Source: Solanum dulcamara (lineage: Eukaryota > Streptophyta > Magnoliopsida > Solanales > Solanaceae). From it: a stretch of 64,000 bases of DNA. The stretch's first letter is position 1. The number at the start of each line of letters is the position of its first letter. The notes beneath the pieces are model-generated. The model searched no databases, was not told the origin of the DNA, and saw only the letters and a program-made list of their open reading frames with translations. The DNA lies in NCBI RefSeq assembly GCF_947179165.1, contig NC_077245.1:52620286-52684285 (forward strand), written 5' to 3'. The position numbers and the translations under genes are program-made. Positions 45,629 through 57,319 of the stretch are shown here, one piece after another.

Positions 45629-47824
45629 TATCATGATCCAAGCCTAATGTCTAGACGTGACACGGCGAGTGAATTACACAGAGGTATCTCATCCAAGCCA
45701 CTTAGAATTTCATTAAGCTTTGCATCGGTAATGGCAATCAAACAAATGAAAATATAAGGGATAAAAGGACTATGGGATTCCACATAGAATAAGAGTCAAA
45801 TTCATCTTAAACATCAAACATTTTGTCCAACAATACCTTCTACATATAAAACTTAGCGGGGGCTAAGAAATATCCCTAGCTCACCCTTAAGATATAAGTC
45901 AAAATTACCAAAAGTAAGTCGATAGTCTATACATAGGATGGATAGATAGGAGTGTTGTTACTGAAATATGGGAACTCACCAAATAGTGGTAGCCTTCAAT
46001 GATCAAACTTAGCCATGGGGAGGAGAGTGTGGAGCAACGGCGGTCCCTACATGGTGATATCATGTAGGCAAAAGTATGAGTTAGTACTTTGAATATACTA
46101 AGTATATGAGTATGCTATACAATGAATAACATAAGAGACATTTATAAGCAGTATGCATAAGTGAATGCATGCATGAGAAATCATCATATCTATAACCTTA
46201 AATCATTTATTTTGTGGGAAGATGACCGTAACCGACATTTAAGACCATGCGAGCTATTACATAGAATCCAACATAACCCCTACGTTGGAATGGGGAGACT
46301 ATTTGTCGAGTAGAGCTCTATCAAATTTAATGGCTAATCGTGGGTCCACTAGCCTAAATAGCTAACAAGGGCTCTTATATTGGCTCATAGTTAATGCAAC
46401 ATGAGACTTTACTTATGGACCCCTTAGGTCGGTCCCACCTACATGCTACATTCGGTGCAAGTTCAATCCCACAAAATACATATAGATATCATAATAGCAC
46501 AAACATCTATATAACTTTAGACATCAAATCATCATATAGTGGAATAGCTCATTAAAATATTTTATTTGATTCAAAATGTGAGAATTGTCCTTTCATATTA
46601 AATCCTTTCTTTGGCTAAGAAGGCCCTTCATCATCATTCAATCATTTCATATAACTCCCTTAAACATAAACATTTGCCTCATAATCTTTCATTTGGAGTC
46701 AAAGCTTTCATTTCAACTTTACTTTTATATAAGGAACTAGGTGGGTTCATTTGATAACTTTCAAATACATTTAAAGAATAATTGTATGCATGAGAGTGAT
46801 GGAAATGCATCAAATTAAATATCTTAAAACAACCCACCATATACACTTTAAAACCTTTTACAAGCCTTTATTTAAGAACCTTAACAAATCCTTCTTTTCA
46901 TGAAATTGTTAGTCAATATATCTCAATATAAGTAAATAAACTTCGAATATATCAGCATATATGTATTTAGAGTCATCATGTAAAAGCCCATAAGAATTCA
47001 TCATTTAGAATTTGAAATATCAAGTTGAGGAAAATATTTGGGCTCCATAATTGGAAGAACCCATGAATGAAACCCACATACCTTGGGGGAACAAAATCCT
47101 ATGAAAGCTTTGATGAGGAAAGGAGACATGAAGATGCCTGGGAAAGAAAGCTTAGCTTGCCTTGAAATTCTTTGGAGAGTTTGAGAAGGGACGATTTGAG
47201 GGTTTTGATTTAAGTGTGAAGAATGAGGTCTTGGAAGGGTTTAGGGTCTTTAGATGAGAAAATTTTCAGCCCTTAAAATGACTCCATTTTGATTTAAAAT
47301 GCAGGAAAAGACCAAATTGTACCTCTTAAAATCTGACTGGAACTAGCTTCATAGGGACCCTTGACGGTCCGTGGTGCTCACCACGCCCCGTGGTGAGGTC
47401 CCTTGGTAAGGTACTTTGAAAATATTTTGGAAAAACCTTCGGGGAAAGTGTCTAAACTTTCACCACGGAACCCCTTCATAGTTAGTGAAGTGCACGACGA
47501 GCCGGGAAAGGTAGCTGTGGTACTAGTCCTTCAGAAAGCCTACAAAGTGACCACCACGGAGACACACTATGGTCCATGGAAGGTTCCACGATCCATGGTG
47601 GTCGTCTTTGGACCTTGTCTTGGGAAAATTCTTGAGGGTATTGGTTCATCCCTTAAAAGCCTGAGTCTCTGATTCTCTACCACAGTTGCTCACCACAGTT
47701 CATAGTGCTTACCATGGCCCGTGATGGCTTTCGTGGTCAGCTCCTGGTGCTAATTTTCTGCACTTTCTGAAAATTCATCTCTTGATCCTTGGTTTAGGAC
47801 CTTCCACATTTCCAGGGTCTTACA
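45629..47824 (-). repeat. E3 3' LTR (2.20 kb)
   Basis: Starts TATCATGATCC (decayed TGTCATGATCC) and ends GGGTCTTACA at 47824. Aligns throughout with 52814-55034. The conserved inverted-repeat pair is at 46046-46068 (perfect 8-bp arms) and 46081-46101. U3 near 47345-47760 is rich in CCACGG/CCGTGG words. Confidence 0.9.
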
Positions 47825-47843
47825 ATATCTCCTCCTTGGGGAC
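47825..47843 (-). other. E3 polypurine tract (complement)
   Basis: ATATCTCCTCCTTGGGGAC; the element strand is GTCCCCAAGGAGGAGATAT directly before the 3' LTR. Confidence 0.8.
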
Positions 47844-48055
47844 ATTCATCCTCGAATGAGAATCATTAACATAGAAGAGGATATGGCACGAGGAGTAGAA
47901 ACCCAATATGTATACAATGACAATTGAAATGAATCAAACATGAGATCTTTAAACTTTAGCATAAAAGATAACTTTAAAATTCAACTTCATGAATATGAAG
48001 ACATGGAAAAATGAAACATAAGAATCTTAAACACTTGAACATGAATGACTTAGTA

Positions 48056-49330
48056 CCTTAGGCTTGAATAGAATGGAAAAGATGAGGGTAATGTTTCATC
48101 ATATCTGCTTTCGCTTTCCATGTAGCACTTTCAACTTGTTGATTACTCCATAGGAATTTAATTGATACAACTTGTTGTTCCTCAATCTCTTGACTTGCCG
48201 GTCTAGAATTTCAATCGGAACCTCTTCATAGGTCAAATTCTCTTCAACATTCACTATCTCCGAAGGAATAGTGGAGCTAAGATCTCCCACACATTTCCTC
48301 AACATAGAATAATGGAACACCGAGTGAACCATGATCATTTCCAAAGGCAATTCCAATTCATAAGAAAATTTGCCAACACGCCTCAAGATCCTATAAGGCC
48401 CTACATACCTAGGGCTCAATTTCTCTTTCATACCAAATCGAACCACACCATTCATGGACGAGACCTTCAAATACACCCAATCATCCATATTAAACTCAAG
48501 ATCTCTTCTTCTAGTATCAGAGTAGGACTTTTGGTGACTTTGTTCCATCTTCAACCTTTCTCTTATGACTTTCACCTTATGTAAAGCATCAAGTACCAAA
48601 TCAGTGCCCAATAAGGTCATCTCGCCTACTTAGAACCAACAAACTGGAGATCTACATCGTCTCCCGTACAAACCCTCAAACTGTGCCATCTCAATACTTG
48701 TGTGGTAACTATTATTATAGGTAAACTCGATGAGTGGTAGATGATCATCCCACCTCCTATTGAACTCCAATACACAAGCCCTTAATATATCTTCTAGAGG
48801 TTGAATTGTTCTTTCAGCTTGTCCATCTATTTTAGGATGCAATGCGGTGCTTAACTTTTCCTTAGTACCGAGGCCCCTTTGAAATGATTTCCAAAAGTGA
48901 GAAGTGAATTGGGTATCACAATACAAAATAATTGACAACGGAACACAGAAAACCCTACCGACTCCCAATATACAACTTAGCATAATCTTTGGCACTAAAA
49001 GAGGTCCTGATCGGTAGGAAGTGAGCTGACTTAGTCATTCTATCAACAATTACCAATATCGAATCATGATGTTTTCAGGTATGAGGCAAACCCACTACAA
49101 AGTCTATATTCACATCTTCCCACTTCCAAGTAGAGATTTTAATATCTTGTGCTAGGCCACCCGACCTTTAATCTTTGGCCTTCCCCTGTTGGCAATTCGA
49201 ATATTTGGACACGAATCTTGCTATGTCCCTTTTTATGCCAACCTTCCAATACAACTCTTTTAAGTCTCGATATATTTTCATCTAACCGAGATGAATAGAG
49301 TATAAAGAATTAAAAGCCTCCTTCAAAATC
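48056..49330 (-). pseudogene. E3 integrase with chromodomain
   Basis: Read right to left. Zinc finger near 49180-49290. First catalytic Asp in NIDFVVG near 49105. The core (48630-48995) shows the block that should contain SDRGTQF but reads YCDTQF near 48905: the second catalytic Asp has become Tyr. Glu in DGQAER near 48815 is kept. The last open piece (48099-48620, 173 codons) has GPY/F (SPRYVGPY), VHSVFHYSMLRKCVGD and the chromodomain start YEEVPIEILDRQVKRLRN, then a 1-bp frameshift near 48170; the rest of the chromodomain is readable in another frame to about 48060. A stop follows the triad Asp region, and the frame breaks at 48625. Confidence 0.87.
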
Positions 49331-50060
49331 AAAATCCTTAAGCCATCAACATTCGAAACACATAACCAAACCTGGTAGTATAATACCCTATCTCCTCCTT
49401 GTGAAAAGACATCTACTTTCTTTTTCTTTACCAACCTCTTCAACTTTACTAATGTTGGGTCAAGATCTTGTTTCGATTTGACATCTACCACCAGAGATAA
49501 TTCGGAACCGTTATGAACAACTAGACCACCATCATCAGAACCCCTTAACTTCATACCTAATTTATCCAATCAGTGAATATCTTTCACTAACTCCCTCTTC
49601 CCTTCATCGAAATGGGACACACTCCCCAAAGACACTCTGGTAAGTACATTGACAACTACATTGGCTTTACTCGAATGATAATGCATACTTATGTTGTAGT
49701 TCTTGAGTAGTTCTAGCCACCTCCTTTGCCTTAGATAGAGGTCTTTTTGGGTGAACACATATTGAAGACTTTTATTTTTGGTATACACATCCACATGCAT
49801 TCCATAGAGGTAATGCTACCAAATCTTCAAAGCAAAAACAATGGTCGCCAACTCAAGATCATGGGTAGGGTAACTACGTTCATGCACCTTCAATTGCCTA
49901 AAAGCATAGGCTACAACCTTTCTATTTTGCATAAAGACGTAACCCAAACCAATATTTAAAGCATCACAATAAACCATAAATCCTTCTACTCCTTCCGGTA
50001 GAGTCAAAATAGGAGCAGAGGTAAGTCGATCTTTTAAAGTTTAGAAACTCTTTCAACACT
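49330..50060 (-). pseudogene. E3 RNase H and linker
   Basis: Two adjoining pieces. 49816-50007 has [11 protein letters not shown] (first Asp) and [13 protein letters not shown] (Glu). 49570-49800 has VYTKNKSLQYVF where the third acid of FTDHKSLQY is Lys, and KANVVVNVL where the last Asp (VADAL) is Asn. A stop lies at the junction near 49812. Piece 49282-49569 is the linker to the integrase zinc finger. With two acids gone, RNase H should be inactive. Confidence 0.82.
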
Positions 50061-50950
50061 CATCCGCCCATATGAACTTTACCTTCTTTTGAGTCAAATT
50101 TGTCATAGGATATGAGATAGTATAGAACCCTTCAACGAACCTCCTATAGTTACCGGCTAGACCCAAGAAACTCCCAATGTCAAAAGGATACAGTGGTTTA
50201 CACCAATTCTTGATCGCCTCCATTTTCTTAGGATCAACCTTGATCCCATTACCGGACACTATGTGACCAAGAAACTCCACATCTTTCAACCAAAATTTGC
50301 ACTTACTAAACTTTGCAAACAATTGTCTATCCCTCAAGGTTTGAAGCACGACCCTTAAATTGTTCTTATGTTCTTTCTTACCCTTAGAGTAGATAAAGAT
50401 ATCATCAATGAAGACCACAAAAAAAGTATCAAAGTAGGGTTTTAACACAATATTCATTAGGTCCATAAACACTGTAGGTGCATTCATCAACCCAAAACTC
50501 ATCACTCCAAACTCAAAGTGTCCATACCTTGTTCAGAAAGCCGTCTTGGAAATAGAACACTCCTTCACCCTTAGTTAGTGATATACGGACTGAAGGTCAA
50601 TCTTAGAGAAGTGACTCTCCCCTTGCAATTGATCTAAAAAGTCATCTATTCTAGGGATTGGGTACTTGTTTTTAATGGTCACTTTGTTCAATTGATGATA
50701 GTCTATGCACATTCGAAATGACCCATCCTTCTTTCTTACAAATAACATGGGGCACCCCATGGTGAAATACTTGGCCTTATGAACCCCTTTTATAACAAGT
50801 CCTTTGATTGTTCCTTCAACTCCTTCAATTCCGTTGGGGCCATTTGCTAGGGAAAAATAGAGATACGTTGGGTATTGGGGAGGTGATCGATACCAAAATT
50901 ATCTTTCCTTTCAGGAGGGATACTGGGAAGGTTATCGAGAAAGATATCGG
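50053..50950 (-). pseudogene. E3 reverse transcriptase
   Basis: Piece 50575-50760: [46 protein letters not shown] (Asp of motif A kept, SGYH changed to SVYH). Piece 50053-50505: [29 protein letters not shown] (both catalytic Asp kept), [35 protein letters not shown] stop (TAG) lies near 50577 and a frameshift near 50500-50570 separates the pieces. The entry region to RT is at 50770-50940. The best preserved gypsy RT in the window. Confidence 0.88.
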
Positions 50951-51184
50951 TAAACTCATTTACTATAGAAACCGACTCGATGGAAGGAATTTTGGAATCA
51001 GCATCCCTAACTCTCACAATATGATAAAGACAACCCTTAGCAATCAACTTTCGGGTCTTAAGAAAGAAATGAAGTTACCCTTCACTACCGAATCATTATC
51101 TTTCCACTCAAGAATAGACTCATTTAGGAATTAAAACTTGACTCGATGAGTCCTATAATTTATTGAAGCATAAGATGCATGTAA

Positions 51185-51460
51185 CTAATCCATCCCAAGT
51201 ATAACATCGAAATCTACCATGTCAATCTCAATGATATCACAAGGGACAACTCTATGCAAGATGGACACAGGACATCTCTTATAAACCCTTCTAGCAACAA
51301 CCGACTCACTAATAGGGGTAGACACCAAATAAGGCTCTACTAACATTTTAGGTAATATGTCAAACCTATTAGCTATGAATGGAGTAAAAAATGACAAGTT
51401 TGCACCCAGATCTAGCAATGCATACACATCAAAAGAAAATACCTTTAACATACCAGTAAC
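51185..51460 (-). pseudogene. E3 protease
   Basis: 88-codon piece: VFSFDVYALLDLGANLSFFTPF (catalytic loop DLGA in place of DPGA/DSGA) through STPISESVVA to FDVILGMD at 51185, where a stop (TTAG side) ends the frame. Upstream it joins gag across a frame change near 51460. Confidence 0.82.
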
Positions 51461-52602
51461 AAATTTGGTGTTTCCTCAACCTCTTGCCTCCCATGCAAGG
51501 CATAGAAGAGTTTGGTATGTTGGTCATCTCCTTGAACTTACTGACCATGAGTCTTTCCACCACCACTATCTCTAGAATCCTGAGCATGATGACCTGGCTT
51601 ACCACATTTGAAGCATGCATTGGAGTCGGCTAAGCACTCCCCTTTGTGAGTCCTCCCACACTTCTTACACACGGGGAAGACTTGAGTACCAACATCCACT
51701 CTTTGGGCCATTTGATTAGTACACTTGTCCCTGTTGAATTTGGAAGAAGGATTATTAGTGGGTCCTTGTCCCACAAACCGTTGTCCACCTTTTTCCTTGT
51801 CATTGTTACCATAACTGTACATTTGAGGGTTGAACCCTCCACCATCCACTCTAGCCTTCTTGAACCCTCTAGACCTCTCCCTCAACTTCTCTTCTTCAAT
51901 TTTCTCAACGGAGATCATTAGTCTATAGATGTCTATCTTGTTGACCAACATGGCCATTTTGCATTATTTAGACACGAATCTTGAGACGCTGGAAATGAAT
52001 TTGCTCATACTTTCCCAAGGATCGGTGACCATAAAGGGAGCATACTTTCACAACTTAGTGAATTTGATGACATACTCCTATACACTCATACTCCCTTGAA
52101 GAAGGTTGATGAACTCTTACATTTTAACCCTCCTTAGCTTTAATGGACAGAAGTGGTCCAGGAAGGCACCCTTAAACTCTTCCCATCCTATCGGCCCTAT
52201 TTTTACCTCTCTCTCAACAAACCATTATTCATACCAATCTCATGCCATGCCTTTGAGTTGATAGGACACTAGATAGGCTTTCTCATTTAGAGGCACACCC
52301 ATGATAGCCACAATCCAGTACACCTCCTCGATGAACTCCATAAGGTCCTCATCTATTTTAGAACCATCAAATTTAGGTGGATTAATTCTTTGAAAATCCT
52401 GAATCCTAAAAGATGAATTTTGCACTTGAAGAAGAGGAACACCTTAGTTTCCGTGGTTGGCTACAGCTTGAGCCAACAACATACTGAAGTTTCAAAATTC
52501 TACATGGATTACTTCATCCTTATGGTGTGGGGCATCGAGAACCGGAGGAGGTTGGTCCTTATCATCAACCCTTGATCTTATAGGTGCTCTTCCTTGAGGC
52601 AC
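51460..52602 (-). pseudogene. E3 gag, start codon lost
   Basis: Capsid piece 52240-52425 (FRIQDFQRINPPKFDGSKIDEDLMEFIEE, YLVSYQLKGMA). C-terminal piece 51538-51957 with the double zinc boxes CKKCGRTHKGEC and CFKCGKPGHHAQDS, in which the last ligand Cys is Ser. The family start codon would be at 52602-52600 but reads GTG. A stop at about 52447 and a frame change near 51960-52240 complete the damage. Confidence 0.83.
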
Positions 52603-52800
52603 TATATAGGGAATACAAATGGGTCATTAGTTAGAGGAAGGCTTAGGACACTCTAGGGCATGACATAAATTTGAAAGAAATGAAAACTTTTCTAAACGTC
52701 TCATAGTCTCCTATTCATAGTTGTGGCATGCTTCAAAACCATGAACAAGACCTTATTTTATGCGATATATTGGACTCCAAGGACCATTTCAAAACCTCAA

Positions 52801-52813
52801 GCTATGATACCAA
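52801..52813 (-). other. E3 primer-binding site
   Basis: Plus GCTATGATACCAA, element strand TTGGTATCATAGC: one change from the initiator-Met PBS. It abuts an LTR lacking its terminal ~29 bp. Confidence 0.8.
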
Positions 52814-55034
52814 ATGACACAATAAATGAAGTACCTAGAGGCACCTCATCCAAGACTCTTAGCATTGTATTAAGCTTTTCATTGGTAATGACAAACAAAC
52901 AAGCGGAAACATAAGGGATAATGTGACTATGGGATTTCACATAGAATAAGAGTCAAATTTATCTTAAACATCAAACATTTTATCCAACAATTCCTTCTAC
53001 ATTTAAGATTTGGCGGGGGTTAAGACATGTCCATAGCTTACCCTCAAAATATAAGTCAAAAATACCAAAAGTAACTCAATAGTCTATACATGACATAATC
53101 TAGATAGGTAGGAGTGTTTTTTCCAAAACATGGGAACTCAAAAAATAGTGGTAGTCTTCAACGATCGAACTTAGCCACAGGGAGGAGAGTGTGGTGCAAT
53201 GCTAGTCCCTATATGGTGATATCATGTAGGCAATAGTATGCGTTAGTACTTTGAATGTACTAAGTATGTGAGTATGCTATACAATTAATAACATAAGAGA
53301 AATTTATAATAAACATGCATAAGTGAATGCATGCATGTGAAATCATCATATGTAACCTTAAATCATTCCTTTTATGGGGAGATGACTATAACCGACATTT
53401 AAGACCATGCGATCTATTACATGGAATCCAACATAACCCCCTATGTTTGCACGGGGAGACTACTAGGTAGAGCTCTGTCAACTTTAAATATTTCTTTAAC
53501 TTTAACTTTAATGGCTTATCATGCATCCACTAGCCTAAATAGCCTACAAGGGCTCCTATGTTGGCGCATAGTTAATGCAACATAAGACTTTACTTAAGGA
53601 CCCCTTAGGTTAAGTCCCCATCTATATGCTACATTCGGTGCTAGGTCAATTCCATGGAATATATTTAGATAACATAATAGCACAAACATCTATATAACTT
53701 TAGACATCAAGTCATCATTCGGTGGAATAACTCATTAAAATATTTTATTTGATTAAAAATGTGGGAATTGTCCTTTCACATTGAATCCTTTCTTTGGCTA
53801 AGAATACCCTTCACCATCATTCAATTATTTCATATGACTCCCTTAAACATAAACATTTGCTTCATAAACTTTTATTTGGAGTCAAAGCTTTTATTTCAAC
53901 TTTACTTTAATGTAAGGAACTAGGTGGGTTCATTTTATTACCTTTAAATTTTAAAGAATACTTTTATGCATGAGAGTGATGGAAATGCATTAAATTAAAT
54001 ATCATTAAACAAACCATCATATACACTTTAAAACCACTTTTAAGCCTTCATAAACGAACCTTAACAAATCCTTCTTTTAACAATATAAGTAAATAAACAT
54101 CAAATATATCTTAATATATGCATTTAGAGTCATCAGGTAAAAGCCCATAAAAATTCATCATTTAGAATTTGAACTATCAAGTTGAGAAAAACATTTGGGA
54201 TCCGAGGGTGGAAGAACCCATTGATGAAAGCCACATACCTTGGGGGAAAAAATCCTTATAAAAGTTTTGAGGAGGAAAAGAGACTTGAAGATGAATTGGA
54301 AAGAAACCCTAGCTTGCCTTGAAGGTCTTAGGAGAGTTTGAGAAGAGAGGATTTGAGGATTTTGAGTGTAAGTGTAAAGAATGAGGTTTTAGAAGGGTTT
54401 AGAGTCTTTAGATGAGAGAATTAAGCCCTCAAAATAACTTTATTTTGATTTAAAACAGAGAAATAAAGCAAAATATCCCTATTAAAATCTCACCAGAACT
54501 GGTTTCATGGGGACCCTTTGCGGTCTATGGTGCTCATCATGGCCCGTGGTGAGGTCCCATGATAAGGGACTTGGAAAATATTTTAGAATAACCTATAGGG
54601 ACAGTCTTTGAACTTTCACCGTAAAACCCCTTCACAATTCGTAAAGTGCACGACGGGCCGTGAAAGGTGGCCATGGTGCAAGTCCTGCATGAAGCTTGCA
54701 GATTTACCACCACGGGGACATACCTCGATATGTGTAGGGTTCCACAATCCTTGGTGGTCTTCCTTGCACCTTGCCTTGGGAAAATTCCTAAGGGTCTTAG
54801 GGAGTGGTCATCATGGAGGGCTTCATGATCTGTGGTGCTCAACACGGTCTGTGGTTCGTCCCTTGTAAGTATGAGTCACTGAATCTCTACCACGGTTTCT
54901 TACCATGGTCCGTGGTGCTTACCACGTCCCATGATGGCTTATGTGGTCAACTCATAGTGCCAATTTTCTGCACTTTTCAAAAATTCAAGTCTTGATCCTT
55001 TGTTTAGGACCATCCACATTTCTGGGGTCTTACA
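52814..55034 (-). repeat. E3 5' LTR
   Basis: Aligns with the 3' LTR from GTGACAC onward (52815 and 45657). The ~29 bp that begin the other LTR (45629-45656) are absent here, so the internal LTR end is deleted. Ends GGGGTCTTACA at 55034. Conserved inverted repeats at 53208-53230 and 53243-53263. U3 palindromic words at about 54500-54960. Confidence 0.88.
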
Positions 55035-55066
55035 AAATCTTGCTAGAGCATTTTTCAATTCTTACC

Positions 55067-57049
55067 TGTCATGACCTGCACTGGGCCCTAGATGTGACAC
55101 GGTGATCCAAACCTCGAAGGGCTCCAAACAAGCCTCTTGACATATCGCAAACATGCATAAGTTAAAGTAAAGTTGAAATAACATAGGAAAGAGTCTCAAA
55201 CATGAATCATAAAAGAGTGTGTAAGCTCGACTACATAGAATCTACATCATGTTTCCATAAATACCTTTACTACTCAAAATAGGCGAGGTCTAAGACATGT
55301 CCCTAGCCCACCCTAAATATGACAATAACAAAAGTCTTTAAAATGGAACAAACTCATAACTCACCCTCGATAGATGAGGAATCGCCAATCATTGTAAGAT
55401 AGAAAGTCCACTAGCCATGTGTAGGGAATGTGATCCTCGACCCCTACATTATGAGATAATATAGGCAATAAATATGCATTAGTATGTTTGAATATATTAA
55501 GTATGTGGGCATGCCATGCACTATAAATCATAGGATGCATTGATCAAATAACATACCTGATAAAAGAGTATAAGTAAAGTCATGATAAAACCATAGTTTG
55601 ATCAAAGCATTTAAAAGCCATAGATAATATTATAAAGAGTATATAAAGAGAGTATACATATGTGGGATAGAACCGTAACTGACAATAATACCATGCAAGC
55701 TATAACATGGAATCCCGATATCTCCCCATACAATAGAAGAAAGGGGAATCTAGTTGTCTAGGTAGACTCTACCCTACTAGGCGAGTCATGAACATGTGCT
55801 ATATGTGGATACACTAGCTAGGCCATAAAGGCAATTCCTATGGTGGCACGTAGTTATAAGACTAGAGACTTTATATAAGGACCCTGTAGGTCGATTCCCC
55901 ACCTCAAGTCTCATTCGGTGCTAATTCAAATTACATGAAATACATAACATAGCAATCATACTTTAACATATACCATAAACTTATTCATAGGTTTAGAACT
56001 CATAGAGTAGCTCATTTTCATATCATAATTGCAATATGAGTAAAAGCCTTCAACATCACAAATCATACTTGCACAATTCATTCCATTGGGTTCCTACGTC
56101 ACCAATTAAGAATCTTAAGTCAACTCTTTCATAACTTGAAATCCATAATCACAGTTCATACTTGAAATTAGGATAAAACTTTTATACATAGTAACATCAA
56201 TTAGATAAGTAATTTAATTAAATATCATAGAATTCGTCATGAATAAGAAAACCCAATGCATAATTATTGAAATTAGGGCTTTTGAATTAAAAAACCACAA
56301 GAATACTTTGGAAAAAACCTTGGGACTCCAAGGGTGGAAGGGACCATAGATGAATCCCCACATACCTTAATGGAATGAACTCAGAATTGAAGAGGAACCT
56401 TGTAGATCTTGAAACCCTAGCTTATAATTGTGGAAGGAACTTGAGAGAGATTTTGGTAGTCTTGCATTAAGGAATTTTGGAGAATGAATTAGAATATAAA
56501 GGGAATTTGAAGGGTTGGGTAATTACAGGCTTTGAATTTGGCCATAAAAGTGACTAGGTTCATGTAATCAAACTTGGGAAAATACCTTTATACCATTCAT
56601 TAAATCTGGATTTTGGACCTACAAATTAGACTTTACGAACCGTGCACTGTTTGATGAGTCATAGAAATGACTCATCCTACAGATCCTTAAAAACTCAAAA
56701 AATAGATCCTCTGAAGTTTCCCTACTATTCATCTTTACGAGTCATAATCCTCTCTTCAACTAGTCCTGTTGAGTCATAGAAGAGGTTCTGAGACTTATAG
56801 ATCTAGGATTTCAGACAATGCACTACGAATGACTTCTACAAGTCGTAGACTCCTTCACTTGTCATAAAATGACTTGTAGACCCACACACTTCACTTATCA
56901 TATTTCCCAACCTCGCACTCACAACCACAAATCATTTTTAGGACTCGTAATAGTCCCTACGAGTCATAGACCCACTCGTAGTCTTAGGAATAATTCAATT
57001 TTTTCTTTGAATTTACTTTGTTCAACTTTTTAAATTATGGAGTCTTATA
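55067..57049 (-). repeat. E4 3' LTR (1.98 kb)
   Basis: TGTCATGACCTG at 55067 to GTCTTATA at 57049 (decayed CTTACA). Compared with the 5' LTR it has about 120 bp extra near 56320-56430 and lacks a short stretch near 56185. Inverted repeats at 55443-55465 and 55479-55500. A perfect 10-bp-arm hairpin lies in U3 at 56653-56676. Confidence 0.88.
56653..56676 (-). repeat. U3 hairpin GATGAGTCAT-AGAA-ATGACTCATC
   Basis: Perfect inverted repeat, arms 56653-56662 and 56667-56676, loop AGAA. The same hairpin is intact in the 5' LTR at 63898-63921. Confidence 0.8.
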
Positions 57050-57068
57050 ATATATCCCCCTAGGAACA
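57050..57068 (-). other. E4 polypurine tract (complement)
   Basis: ATATATCCCCCTAGGAAC; purine-rich on the element strand, adjacent to the 3' LTR. Confidence 0.7.
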
Positions 57069-57319
57069 TTCATCCTCAAATGATATCAACTTAGAATGAA
57101 AAAGACATGGAACAGGGACTAGTAACCCAATATGAATGCAATGCTACATAGAAAAGCATAAACCATGAGATTTTTAAATCTTAACATAAATCATAACTTT
57201 AAACCCAACTTCATGAACATGCATGTATATGAGAGACATATAAAAACTGAAACGTAGGAGTTTAAGAGTTTGAACATAGAAAACTTAGAACTTTCAACTA
57301 GAATGGAAGGAAAGAGATA

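Larger units (their letters stand above)
45624..55039 (-). mobile_element. E3: complete Ty3/gypsy Tekay/Del-type element
   Basis: Minus strand, 45629-55034 (9.4 kb), both LTRs present: 3' LTR 45629-47824, 5' LTR 52814-55034. Internal order right to left: PBS, gag, protease, RT, RNase H, integrase, chromodomain, PPT. Flanks ACATC (45624-45628) and AAATC (55035-55039) form a 5-bp target duplication with one mismatch. It is the only gypsy element in the window with both ends and both LTRs essentially whole. Stops and frameshifts affect each domain; RNase H and integrase have lost catalytic residues. Confidence 0.9.
42077..55066 (+). mobile_element. E2: Ty3/gypsy element, 5' part, split by E3
   Basis: Plus-strand element: LTR 42077-~44149, PBS 44152-44164, gag, and protease to 45628. 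E3 occupies 45629-55034. A 32-bp stretch (55035-55066) that continues the E2 protease follows, including the repeated 5-bp target site, then E4. The continuation (AATCTTGCTAGAGC, encoding EILLEHF-like sequence) matches E1 at 41124-41140, which confirms the join. Rest beyond the window. Confidence 0.85.

Noticed and set aside
48000..52700. Endogenous pararetrovirus (caulimovirid) origin for the gypsy-like pol
   Set aside because: Paired LTRs, target duplications, integrase and chromodomain are present, and no movement protein is seen; these are retrotransposons.
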